A stretch of DNA of 64,000 nucleotides from Metopolophium dirhodum (taxonomy: Eukaryota; Arthropoda; Insecta; Hemiptera; Aphididae), in the NCBI RefSeq assembly GCF_019925205.1, contig NC_083564.1:28248447-28312446 (forward strand), read 5' to 3'. Under the pieces are notes generated by a model. That model was not told where the DNA came from. It did no database searches and was given only the letters and a program-made list of their open reading frames with translations. Shown one piece after another: positions 27,357-41,300 of the stretch. The stretch's first letter is position 1; the number at the start of each line of letters is the position of its first letter. A program made the position numbers and the translations under genes.

Positions 27357-30300
27357 TAACATTCGACCATGTAACGCCCAATTGTCATTCAAAGTACAAT
27401 ATTCCTACGTCCTAGTTACCACACATCAGTTTTGATGCCAAATAAAATAACAATTGAATTATAATGTTTTTATACAGCAGCACAATTGGTTTTTTTTTCT
27501 ATTCTGTTTTATAGCCACCACCCTTTTCAGTGTATATACCTACTTAATACTTATATTCATCATAAGTATCCTTAAGTATCCTTGACGACGAAGAGGGTGT
27601 TGTAACTCTATATATGGATGACCCTACAGTCAGTACAGTCTATACATCGTCGTTTATGCGGCAATGCGATATTATTGAAAATTGTTATTTATTATTTTGA
27701 TGAATTATGCATATTATGACAATACTATTATAATAATATCAATGTATGAAATAAATTGTCTACAGGCCTTGTTGCCTTGATCATAATACCTATTACAGTT
27801 GACCTCAGTGTTGATCGCTGGATTTCATTCGGTTGTCGAAAACTATAACAGCCTATACGGAGACATGCGAGACTAATGGTAAATCATCAGATCGAAGAGT
27901 TCCTATAATTTTTGCATAAAAAAAAAATTAATCTTTTATAAAAAAAATTATATCTTATACAAAAATACAAAAAATTTAATATAATACACTCTGTATCAAC
28001 AATGCGATTAACAAAAATAAATAGAAACAAATAGTAAATTGTATGAAATTGAAATTTTTTTTGGTTGCAATAAATAAAATATTATTATTAAATATTATTA
28101 ATAGGTGTTTAATACTTAAACACATATTTCCTATTTTTAACGTATTTAAATTGAATTACTAACCCTTGTCTAATTGTTTGATAATAAAACATGTGCCAAC
28201 AAATAATTCTTTGTTTTGTTACAAAAATATTTATTAATTATTTGAAATTATTGCATTAGTAGTAAAATTAATACTAATAATTATTGATATTGCTTTGAAC
28301 TTGCACGTTTAATTTTTATTTAGAACTGTCTAATTTTAAACCACATAATTTAAATTGCTTGAAATATTCATTAAACATATTCAATTGTATTTTCAATATA
28401 CGCAATATATTATGTGCATTGTTGTTTAAATATTACAATTATTATAATTTGGGCTCATTAGAAATATTACAATTATAATGCACATAGAAATGTTTTTTGA
28501 GTATAAATGCATGCTAATTTTACAGGAAATGATTGTTCTATTAAAAGTTGACAACATTTCGATAAAAATATTCTGTATGCTGTCTTCATATACTGAGATA
28601 TTCGCATATCAAACAGTAATCCATGTTTCCAATTAGTGAATCTTCTCGTGTATAATAGTTGTGTCTACAGTAGGTATCTGTTACTTGATTTAATTAAGTG
28701 TTATTGCAATAGTCGTTGCTAATATAAATTAATTCATTAACATTTTACTATTACAAACTACAGGTTTTTTTAATACGTGTTTTGTAACACAGAAAAATTT
28801 ATGTCACTGAAGTAGATTGTAGGTATACCATAATATTCCTAAAAAGTTAAAAGAAAATTTACTTAGTTGCAACTTGTAACTTAAGGTATGCATGTACTCG
28901 ATGAGCAGTTTGTTTCAATCAATTATACATTTACTTAAACTAAACATTTTACTAAGACTAAAATATTATTTATAGGCGTATATATAGTACCTACATTAAT
29001 ACACTTACTTGGCTACTCGGAATAACAAAATATGTAAATGTAGATTTAAGACATATCAAAATGTACTTCAATGAAGTACTTAGAATCTATAGATAATACA
29101 ATTTTAAAAGTAATATCAATGTAGGAATTCCCAATTGCCATGCAGCCAATGGTTGGTCTTCTTATAAATGTAGAAAAAAAACTTTTCTCAGTAGGTAATA
29201 ATGTAATATACTAATATGACGCCTGTTTTACCCTATACGTATTTGAATAATAAATAAAATAATAATATTGTATTGTTTATTATTTTTATGATATTATATA
29301 CTGACTGGGTATTTAAAATTGTATTTTATTTAAGAAAAATAACTCTTGACAACGCGCTGCCATTGGGAATTAGGTATGTACTATAATACATATTACATAA
29401 TATTTATGTAATCTCCATATATTATTATTATTTAGTAATACATATCCTAGACTAAGTAGACTTCTACAGTATTAAATGTTGTGTGTTTCGTATTTCGTGT
29501 TTCTGTATATAAAACTCAGTAAATGTCAAATGATATGTAAATTTTGTGATCATAATTTATTTATTTTTGGAAATCTTTTTTAGGGGTATCTCATATAATA
29601 AAATAAACTGAATACACTATACGTCTATACCATATCAAAGTTATAATTTTTTAGTTATTAGTTCATTCATTATACTAAAATTCAGTAATATATTATACCT
29701 TTACCTTTACTATTACTTTTTTTTGCGTGTGTGAGTCGCGGCCCGATAGGCGAACACTTCACCCTCGTCCTATTTACTTCACTTTACCATTACTGTATAT
29801 TATAATGACAATGAAATATTTAATGTAATGTGCATGCTATTATATGTAGATTATTTTGCTCCTTATGGTTTATTTGTCTTGTCTTTATTATGAAGAAAAT
29901 ATTTAGTTCTAATATTGTAACACTGTTTTTTGCATATTATTATAATATTATGCATAAAATATAAATTAACAAATATCCTAAATTAAAAAACATATTCGTT
30001 TTATATTTATTGTACATTTGTACTTATTCAGTTTTATAATTAATTACTCTGGGTTAAGAAATTAATTTTGTCCAACTAAACTATAAAATAAAAGATGTAT
30101 TGGTAGTATAAAATTAACATACTCTTTATACTTTTAAATAATATAATATCATTTTATACTTTTTATCCATTATTACAGTATTTTAACGAGGGAAAAACTG
30201 AATTCAATGACCCTGCTGACAAAGTGACAACACATCTTTAATTTATCTACACACCAGTGCACACTCTGAACAGTGCTTCTGTTGTTACTGTTTAGTTAAT

Positions 30301-32190
30301 CTGTCCTTCACTCTACACGTCTCTACAAGACCAACGTATTCAATTTATCATGCATTAAACATTTTAAAAATGTAAGTAAACCAATACAATTAAAAATTAT
30401 ATAATTTACTTTAAATTGGAACCCTGTAGTCATTAGCCAGGGAGTATAGACGCAAAAAAAGACAGATGAACATACGGACTTGAGCTTATTCAATTAAATA
30501 AATAAATAACATAAATAGATGAAATTGAATCTACAGATCGGTTTTTATATATTACGTAGGTATACTTTTGAGCAGTTTTGACTTGTTCAATATCTATCTC
30601 TCGACGAAACAAAGTCTGAATTATAATTTATAACGTAGGTATTTCATGTATACTTTAAGTTGTAATTATAATAATATATTTAAGTAGACGCTACTAAAAA
30701 AGTATACCTACAAACGTTATATATAGGTACAACTAGAACTACATTTTAGGAGGTGCTATAATTATGTATATTAAACTCGCGGGGGGCATCATAGGTGGAC
30801 CCAGAGTTTTATCTTTTTTTCTATTTGTTTTTTTTTAATACAGAACTAAAGCTATAGACAAATTAACCCGCAATATGAATTTTTTTTAGCTCGTAAATGT
30901 CTTCCATGGGACGGTATATAAAATAAACTAAAATATTTTAAGTATCCGACCATTGTTCTTTAACTAATACTATGTATAACCTATTGTATAACATAATATT
31001 TACCTATATGGCTATTGGCTGATACAATAATATACAATATTACTATATGTAATATGTAAGTAGACATTACTTATGATAATTTATTGTTTAATCTTATAGT
31101 ATATTAATTAATAAATTATTATTTTATATTTATTACTAAATAAACTGAAACAACACTAGTATAATTTATTTATGATACAAATTTATTTTATTAACTTATA
31201 TTTTATAATAACAATCGCCTTTGAAATGGCACAAAACTTTTAAATTCTTCTATAACCTTCAGAAGCTTCAACATTGGCCGTTAATCCCTGTTCGACATAG
31301 AGGTTGTTACTTGTCCACTATTTGACGCTGCAGGGAAACCGTAGCTTTACACAAAGTTAACGATAATATAAATTATGGTGCCTGTGAGTTGTTCGAATCA
31401 CAACATCACGTTAAATGAAATACCAAACTTGAAACTACCAAAGTATTATTTCTAAACCATCGATAACAGCGCGGTATCGGTTTCTGAGAGAAGGCAATAT
31501 TTTTTCGCTGAAAATAGTTATCACCGTATAGCGTCCACTACTTTAATTATACCGAAGTTTTCGTGGCAACGACAATAACATTGAATATAATTTTAGAAAT
31601 AATGATAGTCGATAAACAAATACGTTTAAGTGATTTAAAGTCTAAATATACAGGCTTCATTAACAATGTAAAATAACAATTGGTAAAAATACATGCAATT
31701 ATTATTTTAGAGAATTATTTTGAACACTTGAAGTTTTACTAATAAAAAACTGAAATTCAATTAATGTGTATGTATACTAATATACTATTAAATGTTATTA
31801 ATTTTTTTTTACCTTAGGGTGTGCCTTGACACTCCCGGTACACCCCGTAGTTCCACTTATGGGGGGCATACATAATAATATATATTAAAATTCAAAATTG
31901 CAAGTGAACATTTTTAAATTCTTAAATCTTAATTCTATGATGAGCATTCAGCAATAACCGAGATGTCCTCGGCTATTAGAGTTGCAAAAAAAAAAACTGA
32001 AACTTGCTATAGCGCTATAATAGATTTCCAGTGTACCTCATCTGTATTATCATTGAATAAGTTGTAAGTAAGTCGCTGCAATAGATGTGTTGTAAATAAG
32101 TTTTTTTTTTTAAGTTTTATATGGTATATACAATCTGTTTTTTTAGGAACAATTATAAGAATTTGAAATATTTTTTTAAATTGGGTGCGC
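27357..32190. other. Intergenic, AT-rich, no gene seen
   Basis: No coding frame is recognisable. There are transposon-like scraps: a GC-rich string near 29,727-29,770, and G-runs near 30,780 and 31,805-31,870. Confidence 0.55.
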
Positions 32191-32850
32191 GACAGTCGAT
32201 CAAAAGCGCGGAAGACTTGCGAAAAGCGCGACCTCTCACGGCTCGATATCCGTAACATATAAAACCATCGCGATCGCGACAGATAGCGCTTTCGAGAGAC
32301 TACGAACGGTACTGGCATGATTCTTGTCAGTCAAAGGGTCGCCGGCACCGGCAGTCCTGATCGTCAAGTCGCGTGGCCTGAGCTGGTCAGGTGTTTGCGG
32401 GTGTGGGACCATATCCGGGGCTTCAACCATCTGGAGATGACTCTCGAGCGCCAAGTGGTGCCTCGCCCGGACGTGAATACTGCGTGTTTGTGATCCCAGA
32501 TACGGTCCACTTAAACACTGCCGCAGTGCTTCAAAGCCGGTCCGTGCGGTCGCTTCCAACGGTGGTTGCTTGATCGTGCGGGCCCTCAACCTAACCGAGA
32601 ATCTCGTTCGGAAACGGACTTGGTGGAGCGCGATTCTGTTGATCGGAATCGCGCGTGGCGGTTGACCCCCCCCAAACGTCGACACCCGGTTGAGTCACTT
32701 CAGGGGACGACGCGTCGGTTCGTCCGATTCGTCGCCACGTGTGTACCGCTGTCGGGTGGTCGGCGACAGAGCAATCCACTTGCGCCTCGGTAAGCAGCTG
32801 CAGTTGAATTATACTGTAGAAGCGATCCGGCGAGGCGTACACATGCAACT
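32190..32850. other. Isolated GC/CpG-rich island, unknown
   Basis: About 650 bases of clearly higher GC and dense CpG sit in an AT-rich desert. No frame gives a recognisable protein on either strand; open frames of 60-149 codons exist but look like a side effect of few stops in GC-rich sequence. The plus strand carries TATAAAA at 32,258-32,264 and a good donor-like G|GTAAGC at 32,790. A TATA-driven noncoding or 5'-UTR first exon of about 500 nt is therefore possible. It could also be a foreign or transposon-derived insert. Confidence 0.4.
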
Positions 32851-33049
32851 TAAATGAAATGATAAGGTACGGGATTACGTTATGTTATTGAGATTGAAAT
32901 TATACTGCTCATATTATAATTTATAATATGTCAGCAACTTTTGTTTGATACGCATCGTGTTCGCCAACCACTCCACATTCCGTCTATTAGCTGGTTCGCC
33001 GCTGTATGGTTGAGACTTGTATTAAAATATATTCAAGCTTTTTTACCCA

Positions 33050-33340
33050 ACAGATAAAATTGTATTGATATTCATTATTCATAAAAAAAAAAATCGGAAA
33101 CTGATAATGTCCGTAAGCAGTTCAAAACAAATCAAAATATGAGAACAGGTGGATATAAACAACCAGTGAAAATTTCATGTATATACGTTCGTTTGTTTTA
33201 GAGTTATACACCAAAAACCAAAATCGATTTCATCGATAACCGATTTTGCGTAATAATTCTCGTGTTTCCTTAATTTTTATTTTATTCCATAGCCAGATAG
33301 CCTCATATTAATATAAGATTTAAGTTTTTAAGAACAAATG
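33050..33340 (+). repeat. Copy of a dispersed repeat (also at 57.6-58.0 kb)
   Basis: The stretch with 'ctgataatgtccgtaagcag', then 'gatataaacaaccagtgaaa' and 'ttcatgtatatac' aligns by eye with the reverse complement of about 57,860-58,000 in HYOU1 intron 5. It is the same interspersed family at two loci in opposite orientation. Confidence 0.6.
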
Positions 33341-34263
33341 TTTGAGGGTTAAAGATGATTCTTGTTTACTTTTTAGCAATATAATGTATAAAGATCAAAA
33401 TATAATATACATTATACATTCCACTCTAAATAAATTGTTTAATTAATAATTACTTTTTAGTTTGCCAAAATACCTAACAGTTAGTAGTTACCCAGCTTCC
33501 ACACAAAAATAAGAGTCACAAAAGATTAGTAGAATCCTGTCCATTTTAGAGCAGTTAGAAACTATAAAAGAAATTATTTTTTACAAAATGTTTTTTTTGT
33601 TTACGTCACGTGTGATAACATTAACCAATAATCATAAAATTAAAAAATATATATATAAATTATAATAAATAAATGAAATAAAATAATATAATGATTGAAA
33701 TTGCTAAAATGTTAAACACAACATTTGTATAACATTTAAATACCATAAACATAAAAACAATAAATATTTTATTAATTTAACCTCTGATATTTAAGTATAT
33801 TAAAAGCATTGATGAATAATTGAAAATGTACTACTTTATAAGATTTAAAAACTTTAGAGTAAGGAATTCAATTAATTAAAAACGAAAAATAATAGAATGT
33901 AACCAATGCTAATTGTGATTTTTGTTCATGATTATGACATTTATTAATTATTAGTGATAATTTAAAAACAAATCTGAAATCATATTATACAAAATAAATC
34001 ACCAAGAAATAGAAATAGAACATAATAGGCAATACTGTTTTAAAACAGTCAAGATGTTATAATTTATATATGAATTCTAAAAAAACAATTAGATAATCAA
34101 TGTCAGAATGATTTAATTTATAAATATAATTTAATAACAATGTCAAATACAATAACACATTAAGAAAAAATTTTACAGTGGTATTCTGTTGAGATACATG
34201 TTTTATAAAAACTAGAGATATCATATTAATTGATTATTCAGAGCTCTATTTAAGTAATATATT
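33341..34263. other. Intergenic, AT-rich, nothing seen
   Basis: No open frame, repeat or signal beyond simple AT-rich sequence is supported between the repeat copy and the 3' end of the methyltransferase gene. Confidence 0.5.
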
Positions 34264-34269
34264 TTTATT
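34264..34269 (-). terminator. Polyadenylation signal of Pcmt
   Basis: An AATAAA on the minus strand lies 27 bases past the Pcmt stop codon (34,296-34,298). Confidence 0.65.
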
Positions 34270-34295
34270 ACACAAAATAAATTGTATATTTATGG

Positions 34296-36182
34296 TCAGT
34301 GGTTCCATTTACTTCTTTGAGATGCTGCATCTGTTAGAGGAACGTAGATCACATCCATCAGCTTTTTCCTGGATATTGAGCCATCTAATTTCTTATCAAT
34401 CACTTCCAACACTTGGTCTCCATTTTGTGGCCCAATTGGCAATACAAGACGCCCACCAGGTTTTAATTGATCGATTAACTAATGAAATACAAGTAATACA
34501 ACACATTATTCAAAATAAAATATTATATTTAAATCTTGTAATAAAAACATGGACATTTTATTGTAAATATTACAATACATAGTGTGTATTTGTTTAGCAA
34601 TAACACTATAATTTTAGAAATATATTAGTTATCAGCAAGGTATGTGTCAACTATATTGACACAGATAAATTAAAAAAAGAAAAACTAAAATGGTAAAAAG
34701 GGTAATAAGTTTTAAAAAAATAGATGTATCATTGGAAAGGTATTGTTGTAGGTTGATGATTTCAAAAATAATTTTTTTTTACACATACAGGTGGGTAAAA
34801 TATCAAAAATAGTAATACACAAGTGACACCTGTCCAGTAAGATAAAATTTAAAAAAAATTTTACAAAATGTTCATACGAATAAAAGGAGAAGCACAAACG
34901 ATGATACCGAACAGTGCATACAATCAGATATGCAATATTTTAGAGCTTGGTTTTTACAGTTTTTACTGACAAATTTCAACCAATGAACGATACAAGTTAT
35001 AATTATCAAATTATATTATTATTTGTTATAAAAATGTTTACCGGTTGTGGAATTTTTTCAGCAGCAGCTCCAACATGTATTGCATTATATGGTGCATATT
35101 TTTCTAATCCAAGTCGTCCATCTCCAGCTGTAGCATTAATATACTTTTATTAAATTCATAAAAACTATATTGAAATGTATTCTGATATTTTACTTTCTAA
35201 AATCACTCTCTGGGAAATCAATAGTTCTGGATTATCTTTTTTAACATTTTCTAAAGATTTTTCAACAAGTTCAGGAATATGATCAATGCCAACAGCTTTT
35301 CCCTTTTCTCCTAACATTGTAGCCATACAAGCAGTTAAATATCCAGATCCAGAACCAATATCTAAGGCTCGTTCCCCTTCTACTAATTGATCTTTCAAAA
35401 GTTCCAAAGCGTATGCATGCTAAAATTATACAATATATAAAATTATTTAAATAATTATATGTAACATAATACCATGCATATTATAATATTTTAAATTACT
35501 TCTAAAACTATAAATTTATAAAATGTAAAATAATATCTACATTATAGGATGTTCTTGCATTGAAAAATTCCCTGTTTTTTTTTAACACTAAAATAAAAAA
35601 TGGACAGCTTGGACTTTATTGAGGGAATTGTTTAAAGTTTTAGATAAAACTTCAATATTTTTTCAGAGCTACTTAACATTTAATTCACATAAACATAATA
35701 ATATATCTCATATAATACCATATGAGGTGCGCTGATTGTAACTCCATAGCCAATACTTTGTGGTTGATCTAAATATGGTGATGTTGATACATAATTGCCC
35801 CTATCAACGGCTTTCATTATTTTTTCTACTTTATCACTTTTAATAACATTGTTAGCTGAAAAAAATTAAAATTTTAAGACATAAGTATCATTTTATGGTT
35901 AGTGAATAATACGTAATATTAAAATGGTAAAAATGTCTTGAAATCTATTTTTAATCCAGAATAAAGGTATATCAATTTGCGCAAGAACTAAATAATAATA
36001 TAAGTATATAACATATTTAAGAATTAAAACTAAATCAAGACAATTTTGATGGTATGAGAAATTGAATGCAAATAACTGGAGCCATCAATAAGTAATAATA
36101 ATATTATAATTTATGATAACTATTTACCACGTAAGTTTTGTACAAGTTCAATATTATTTCGACCGTGAGATCTCCACGCCAT
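34296..36182 (-). CDS. Pcmt: Protein-L-isoaspartate (D-aspartate) O-methyltransferase
   Basis: Five coding exons on the minus strand: 36128-36182, 35719-35855, 35194-35419, 35042-35127 and 34296-34478, all GT-AG and phase-consistent, giving 228 aa (human PCMT1 is about the same length). The protein is a SAM-dependent methyltransferase that methylates isoaspartyl residues, the first step of repair of aged proteins, in the cytosol. Visible family signatures: MAWRSHG start, QSIGYGVTISAPHM (about residues 51-64) before HAYALELL, SAM motif I ALDIGSGSGYLTA (about 82-94), the GIDHIPELV loop, GDGRLG, APYNAIHVGAAA, and PGGRLVLPIGP followed by MDVIYVPLTD near the end. The ATG at 36,180-36,182 matches the family start. 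The gene is divergent from Nopp140, 2.2 kb apart. Confidence 0.96.
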
Positions 36183-38356
36183 TTGGAACCCTTTTGTATT
36201 TCACTGTTCCTAGTTCCAGATACTATGTCTATTGTGTAATGTCCTAGTGTCCAGTGTCTATGCGTTTTGCGTTTTAACCTGTAAATTAGTTATAACTTAT
36301 AAGATACGGTGTAATTTCTTCCGGGACTTTCACTTACTAATGAGACATAGAATAATTTATTCTATGCACGATGTACCATTAATTGTTCAGTTTAATGCAG
36401 TACAGGACTGGCGGCACAGTCTGTGTGCACTAATGTCTTATGCAGCATGCACTATGTGTCTATGCAGTAGTTGTATGCACTAACATAATATTAAAATTAT
36501 AAATTTTTATTATTTGTACTAATATAAGTTTATTTCAAAGAGTACACTGAGCACAGACTAGTGACTACAGTTGTGCTACACTACTACAGGAATATGCATA
36601 CATTTTATTATTTTAACACGATTTAACAATTAAAGTATTAAACAAGGTGTATTGAACTACACCTTGGTATTAAACTAGAATTATAAGTAGAATTTAGTAT
36701 TTACACTTATTTATCTTTTTTTAGTATTTTATAACATAGATATCAGCTGTGTTAAGATATTTTGATAGCACCATTGATTAAAAATTAAAATAATAAAATT
36801 GCTTGCAGGAACAACTGACTTACTGCAGGCGCTCTCTATTTGTAAAAATAATGTTATGTTAGAATCATGGTGGATAGATCATAGATAATATTATAATATT
36901 AAATAATAAAACTAGACCGGTTTAAAATAATAGACATATAATAGAATATTTATTCTTTATTTCTTTATTAATATTTATTTCTATAAATCCACCTTGCACA
37001 CAGTGGCGTATTTAGGTTTTAGTTTTTGCGGGGCCCCGGACAAAATAATTGTCCATGTCTTTTTTTTTAAATTGGTACCTACATAATATATTTGTTTATA
37101 TTTTCCTATGTTTTCATTATATATTTATTATACCCCCCCCCCCCCAGATATCTTTAATATGTATTGCAGTCTATATAGTTAATAATTGTTACCTATATAT
37201 TTTTGACTCCACGCAAGACTTCTCAGTAAGGCCCAGAGACAGGCGCGGACTGGTAAAAAAGGGCACGGGATGCTACTCAATTTAAAGGCCAAATAACAAA
37301 AATTGTTGGGACAAATTTATAACATATAGATTATCTGATAATTTATAAAATATTCATATATTTTATTTTAAAAATATATAGAATATATACGTTAAAAACG
37401 TAAATAAGTACCAAGTTTTTCGATGTAACTACATATTAGCTACCATAATATATCTCGCTTGAAAATTAAAATATCGAAAAAAAAGCCAACGCCAAATCAC
37501 AGGTAATGTTATTACCTAAAATATTGATAATATGTCAAATCACTCTAATATCAAAACTATAACAGTGTACAATTGAAACTAGTGAACGGAAATTTGCAAT
37601 GTCGTACGTGTGTTAAACGGAGACAACAAATGCATGGGTACTGGGTAGCATCCTCTTAATTATATTCATTCCATAATTCCCTTAAAAATATATTCCAATT
37701 ATTTCTTCCGGTTACTACTTTATCCACTTAATCAAGGTGGACCAATCCACCTTGCACTAAACATTTGATCAAAAAGTTTTTTTTATCATTTTAACCAGTT
37801 TATTTAGCCATGTTTTCTACCAAACTTTTTTAGAACAAATGTCTTATGGAACTACGGTTGATGTCTCGAGTCTCGACCGTGATCAATAAAGCTTTATTAA
37901 ATAAGGTCCCGACTAAAAAAAGTCGGTCAGCGGTTAGCGGAAATTCCTGCTTTTCTAGGATTAAATATTAATAATAATTATTAGATTAGGTAAAAAAAAA
38001 TGTTGAGATAATATTTTCAATTGACAGATCGCCGAGATTATCTGTTCAACACGTGGATTTGTCCGGGCAATCGAGACATCAACTTATACGGCCGCCACAG
38101 TTTATGAGGCTCATGACAGTTGGCTACACCGCACACATTCCCACCCACCCACTACGAATCATCTCCCTCGTGGACGGCGGGCCGCTTCCAATGAAATAAA
38201 CAAATCCGAATTCTTTTACGCACCGCCGCCACGGACCGCAACACATAGAACCACGAGTTTCATTTGCGTGCCGGCCATTTAGTCGTCCCGTCCCGAGACA
38301 CTCTGCCTGTTGGTACATATTTTTTCGAATTCGAATTAGCACCACACGATATCAAA
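36183..38356. other. Divergent intergenic region between Pcmt and Nopp140
   Basis: It holds transposon fragments, including a 'cagtggcgtatttagg' end near 37,003 and a GC-rich scrap near 37,218-37,285. A 13-base C run sits at 37,133-37,145. A GC-richer TATA-less stretch (about 38,030-38,355) just before the Nopp140 start is probably its promoter. No additional gene is supported. Confidence 0.6.
37133..37145 (+). repeat. C13 homopolymer
   Basis: Thirteen consecutive C residues in an otherwise AT-rich region. A length error from sequencing is possible here. Confidence 0.9.
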
Positions 38357-41300
38357 ATGAGTGCTGAAACCGTGAACGCGTTGGTGTTCGACTATTTGAA
38401 CTCGTTGGATCAGAACCTTGCAAACATGTTCCAGACCAAGACTAAAGCCGTGAGTATATTGGGTTTATACTATGGAAACCACGTGTGCCTACGATTTTTT
38501 TTCGCCAACTATCCGACTACTGATTATATTTTACCTCGTATTTACACCCGGCATCCGAGTTGGCGAACGCGTCTTCGTTTAATTACGTTCAGGTATTTGG
38601 GCTGTGTAAAATAAAAACGATTTTAATAGATTACTCCATACCGAAGGTTTTTATTAAATTTAATTAAATTTATTTTTTTTACACGTGGTATCCAACGTTA
38701 TCGGTCTTTTGATTTTATTCCATAGTAAGATCCTGAATATACTACATGTGAATACACCTGTATAATATTTTGAATCTGTGTTGACCTTTACCTTGAACTT
38801 CTAACCAATTCACACAGTTATTGGGTCTTTATTCATCACTGGTTCTTCGGATCTGTTTTTTGTATAATAGTATTAACTGTTGAGACATTTTATTGTTGTA
38901 CATTTACCGTGATGTATGTATTAATAAATTCCCCACATTTCTTAAAAATTATTTCATAATTTTCGATTTTTTTGTCATTAAAAAAAAAATGTCTTTATCT
39001 TGGTTAATTATTAGTCCCTAGTACTACAACATGGAAATATATTCTAATTGTTTTGTTTTTATTTAAAATTTTAGTCAAAACTGCAGAGGGGACAAACTAA
39101 ATTAACCCAGCTAATAGATGATCATTTGAAGTATGTAATATCAATCTTATACATAAGTTATTACAATAATCTATTAATGTAGTTAATTGAAATTTTTAAA
39201 ATATTTTCAGGACTTCAAAGAAGACAATTAAATTGCAAAAAAAAGGACCTTGTAAGTTAAACATTTTATTTAAACAAATGGTTATTGGAACTATTACCTA
39301 ATAATATTTTACTAATATTTTAAAATAATTTACATACATTAGTGCTTGACACAAAATCTAGTATCTAACCATGATACTCATAGCCTCTTTTTAAGTATGA
39401 GTAGATACTGATATTATCCTCTATAAAATATCTTGCATTTGCCCCCAGTTGATGTAAATTGTGTCCTTTATTTATTGCTCTTGATTATTATTAAATGTTA
39501 ATTTGAAAAAATTAATATTACATAGTCTTCTTCACTTCTTACAAAATTAAATACACCAATAAAAATATAGTACAATTTTCTTTGCGGACTCCTAAGTAAT
39601 TATCAGCACACCCAAGGGATCCATTGACTACTATTCAAGGACCCTGTGTAAGTGGATGTTTAAGGTTAACTGGGATATCAGTTGGATATTATGAGGGTTA
39701 CTTGTGAGACAGTTTGAACAACTGTATGATGTAGGTTAGGTCCAATTAAGAGGATGTGGTACCCCCATGTGTGTTGCCTCCATCATATACACTTGTACAA
39801 CATACTCTGTGCCACGAGAGAATACATATGGCACGCAACTGGTCTATGGTACACACTTGCTGCCATAACCGGCGTGCTTCAACGGGTGGCAATCTTGTTG
39901 GTAAGGTGGTGGGGATGCGCGATAAAAGACTAGTTTTGGTCGGCCGCCGTATACATTCTCTCATGGCGCAAGGTATAGAGTGAATTAATAATATAAGGAT
40001 ACTTTATTTGTCACTACTCACTAATTGATAGCTGTTAAATCATTGTTAGCTGATTGACTAGTTTCTACACCAAGAGTAGCTTTTTTACAGCAGACCTGAT
40101 CTGAAATACGCTTTGGCCTCCCTAAGATTTTTATGATAAAGGATAGAAAACTTATGTAATCTAAATTATGAAAATACAATTTTTTGACCATAATTATTGA
40201 AATAAAGTTCTATTGTAACAAATAAATTAAATGCATATCTCAGTGAATGAATTACTAAATCTGATCATTTAGTTGACTCATTTTTTAATTTATTTATCTA
40301 GCTGTAGATCAAATAATTAAAATAAGTAATGGTAAAGCAGCCGCAGTCGCCGATGAAGAATCTGAAGAAGAAAGTTCAGAGGAGGAAGTTGTTGCACCAA
40401 AACCAAAAACTAATAGCAAAAAAGGCAAGATAGTAGAAAAAAAAGAAGAAAGTTCTGAAGAAGAAAGCTCAGATGATGATGATGAACCACCAGTAAAGAA
40501 AGGTATCTATAGTATAGATAATTTATTTAAAGTAACTTAGTCCTTGAATAGGTATTAAATGTAAATATTATAATAGTTTGTTGATACTGTTCAATCTTAT
40601 TTTAATTTCTTATTCAATATAATGTTGAAGTAATTTATATAGGCTTTAATAATAATTATTCAATTAACAATGGTTGTTTATAAATAAATAATTGTTTTGC
40701 AGCATGTATTGCTCCTGTTAAGAAGCCTGCTGCTAAGAAAGAATCTAGTTCAGAAGAAGAGAGCTCAGAAGAAGAAACTCCTGCTCCTAAAAAGCCTGTT
40801 ACTAAACCAGTTGTAATGCCACCCGCAGCTAAGAAAACTGCTGCAGAAGAATCATCAGAAGAAGATAGCTCTGAAGAAGAAAGTTCCGAAGAAGAAGAAA
40901 AGCCTGCAGTCAAAAAAGCCCCACAGGTACCTGTAAAAAAGGCTAAAGAAGAAAGTTCAGAAGAGGAAAGTTCTGAAGAGGAAACTGTAGTTAAAGTTCC
41001 AGCTAAAGGTATAATTTTAACTTAATTATTTATCGAAGTTTCAATGTGTTACAATCTTAAATTTGAAATAATTATTTAAACAAGTGTTCTAAACTTTTTA
41101 TATTTTTATCCCAACTGTGTGCAAGGAATTAATTTTAATTTTAAAGATTAAACTAACATATTATTATACCTAATAATTATTATAAAATGTTTTGTTAAAT
41201 GTATATGACTGATCATTTTCAGTAGTTGCTGCTAAAAATGGAAAGAAAGAGTCAAGTTCAGAAGAAGAAAGTTCTGACGAAGAAGATGATACGCCTGCAG

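Noticed and set aside
32236..32848. 149-, 85- and 75-codon frames in the GC-rich island
   Set aside because: No recognisable domain, frames on both strands compete, and low stop density is expected in GC-rich DNA. Kept only as an unexplained island.
38264..38614. 116-codon plus-strand frame over the Nopp140 start
   Set aside because: It runs through the real first exon and then into intron 1; the GTGAGT donor at 38,450 and the continuing phase show where the exon stops.
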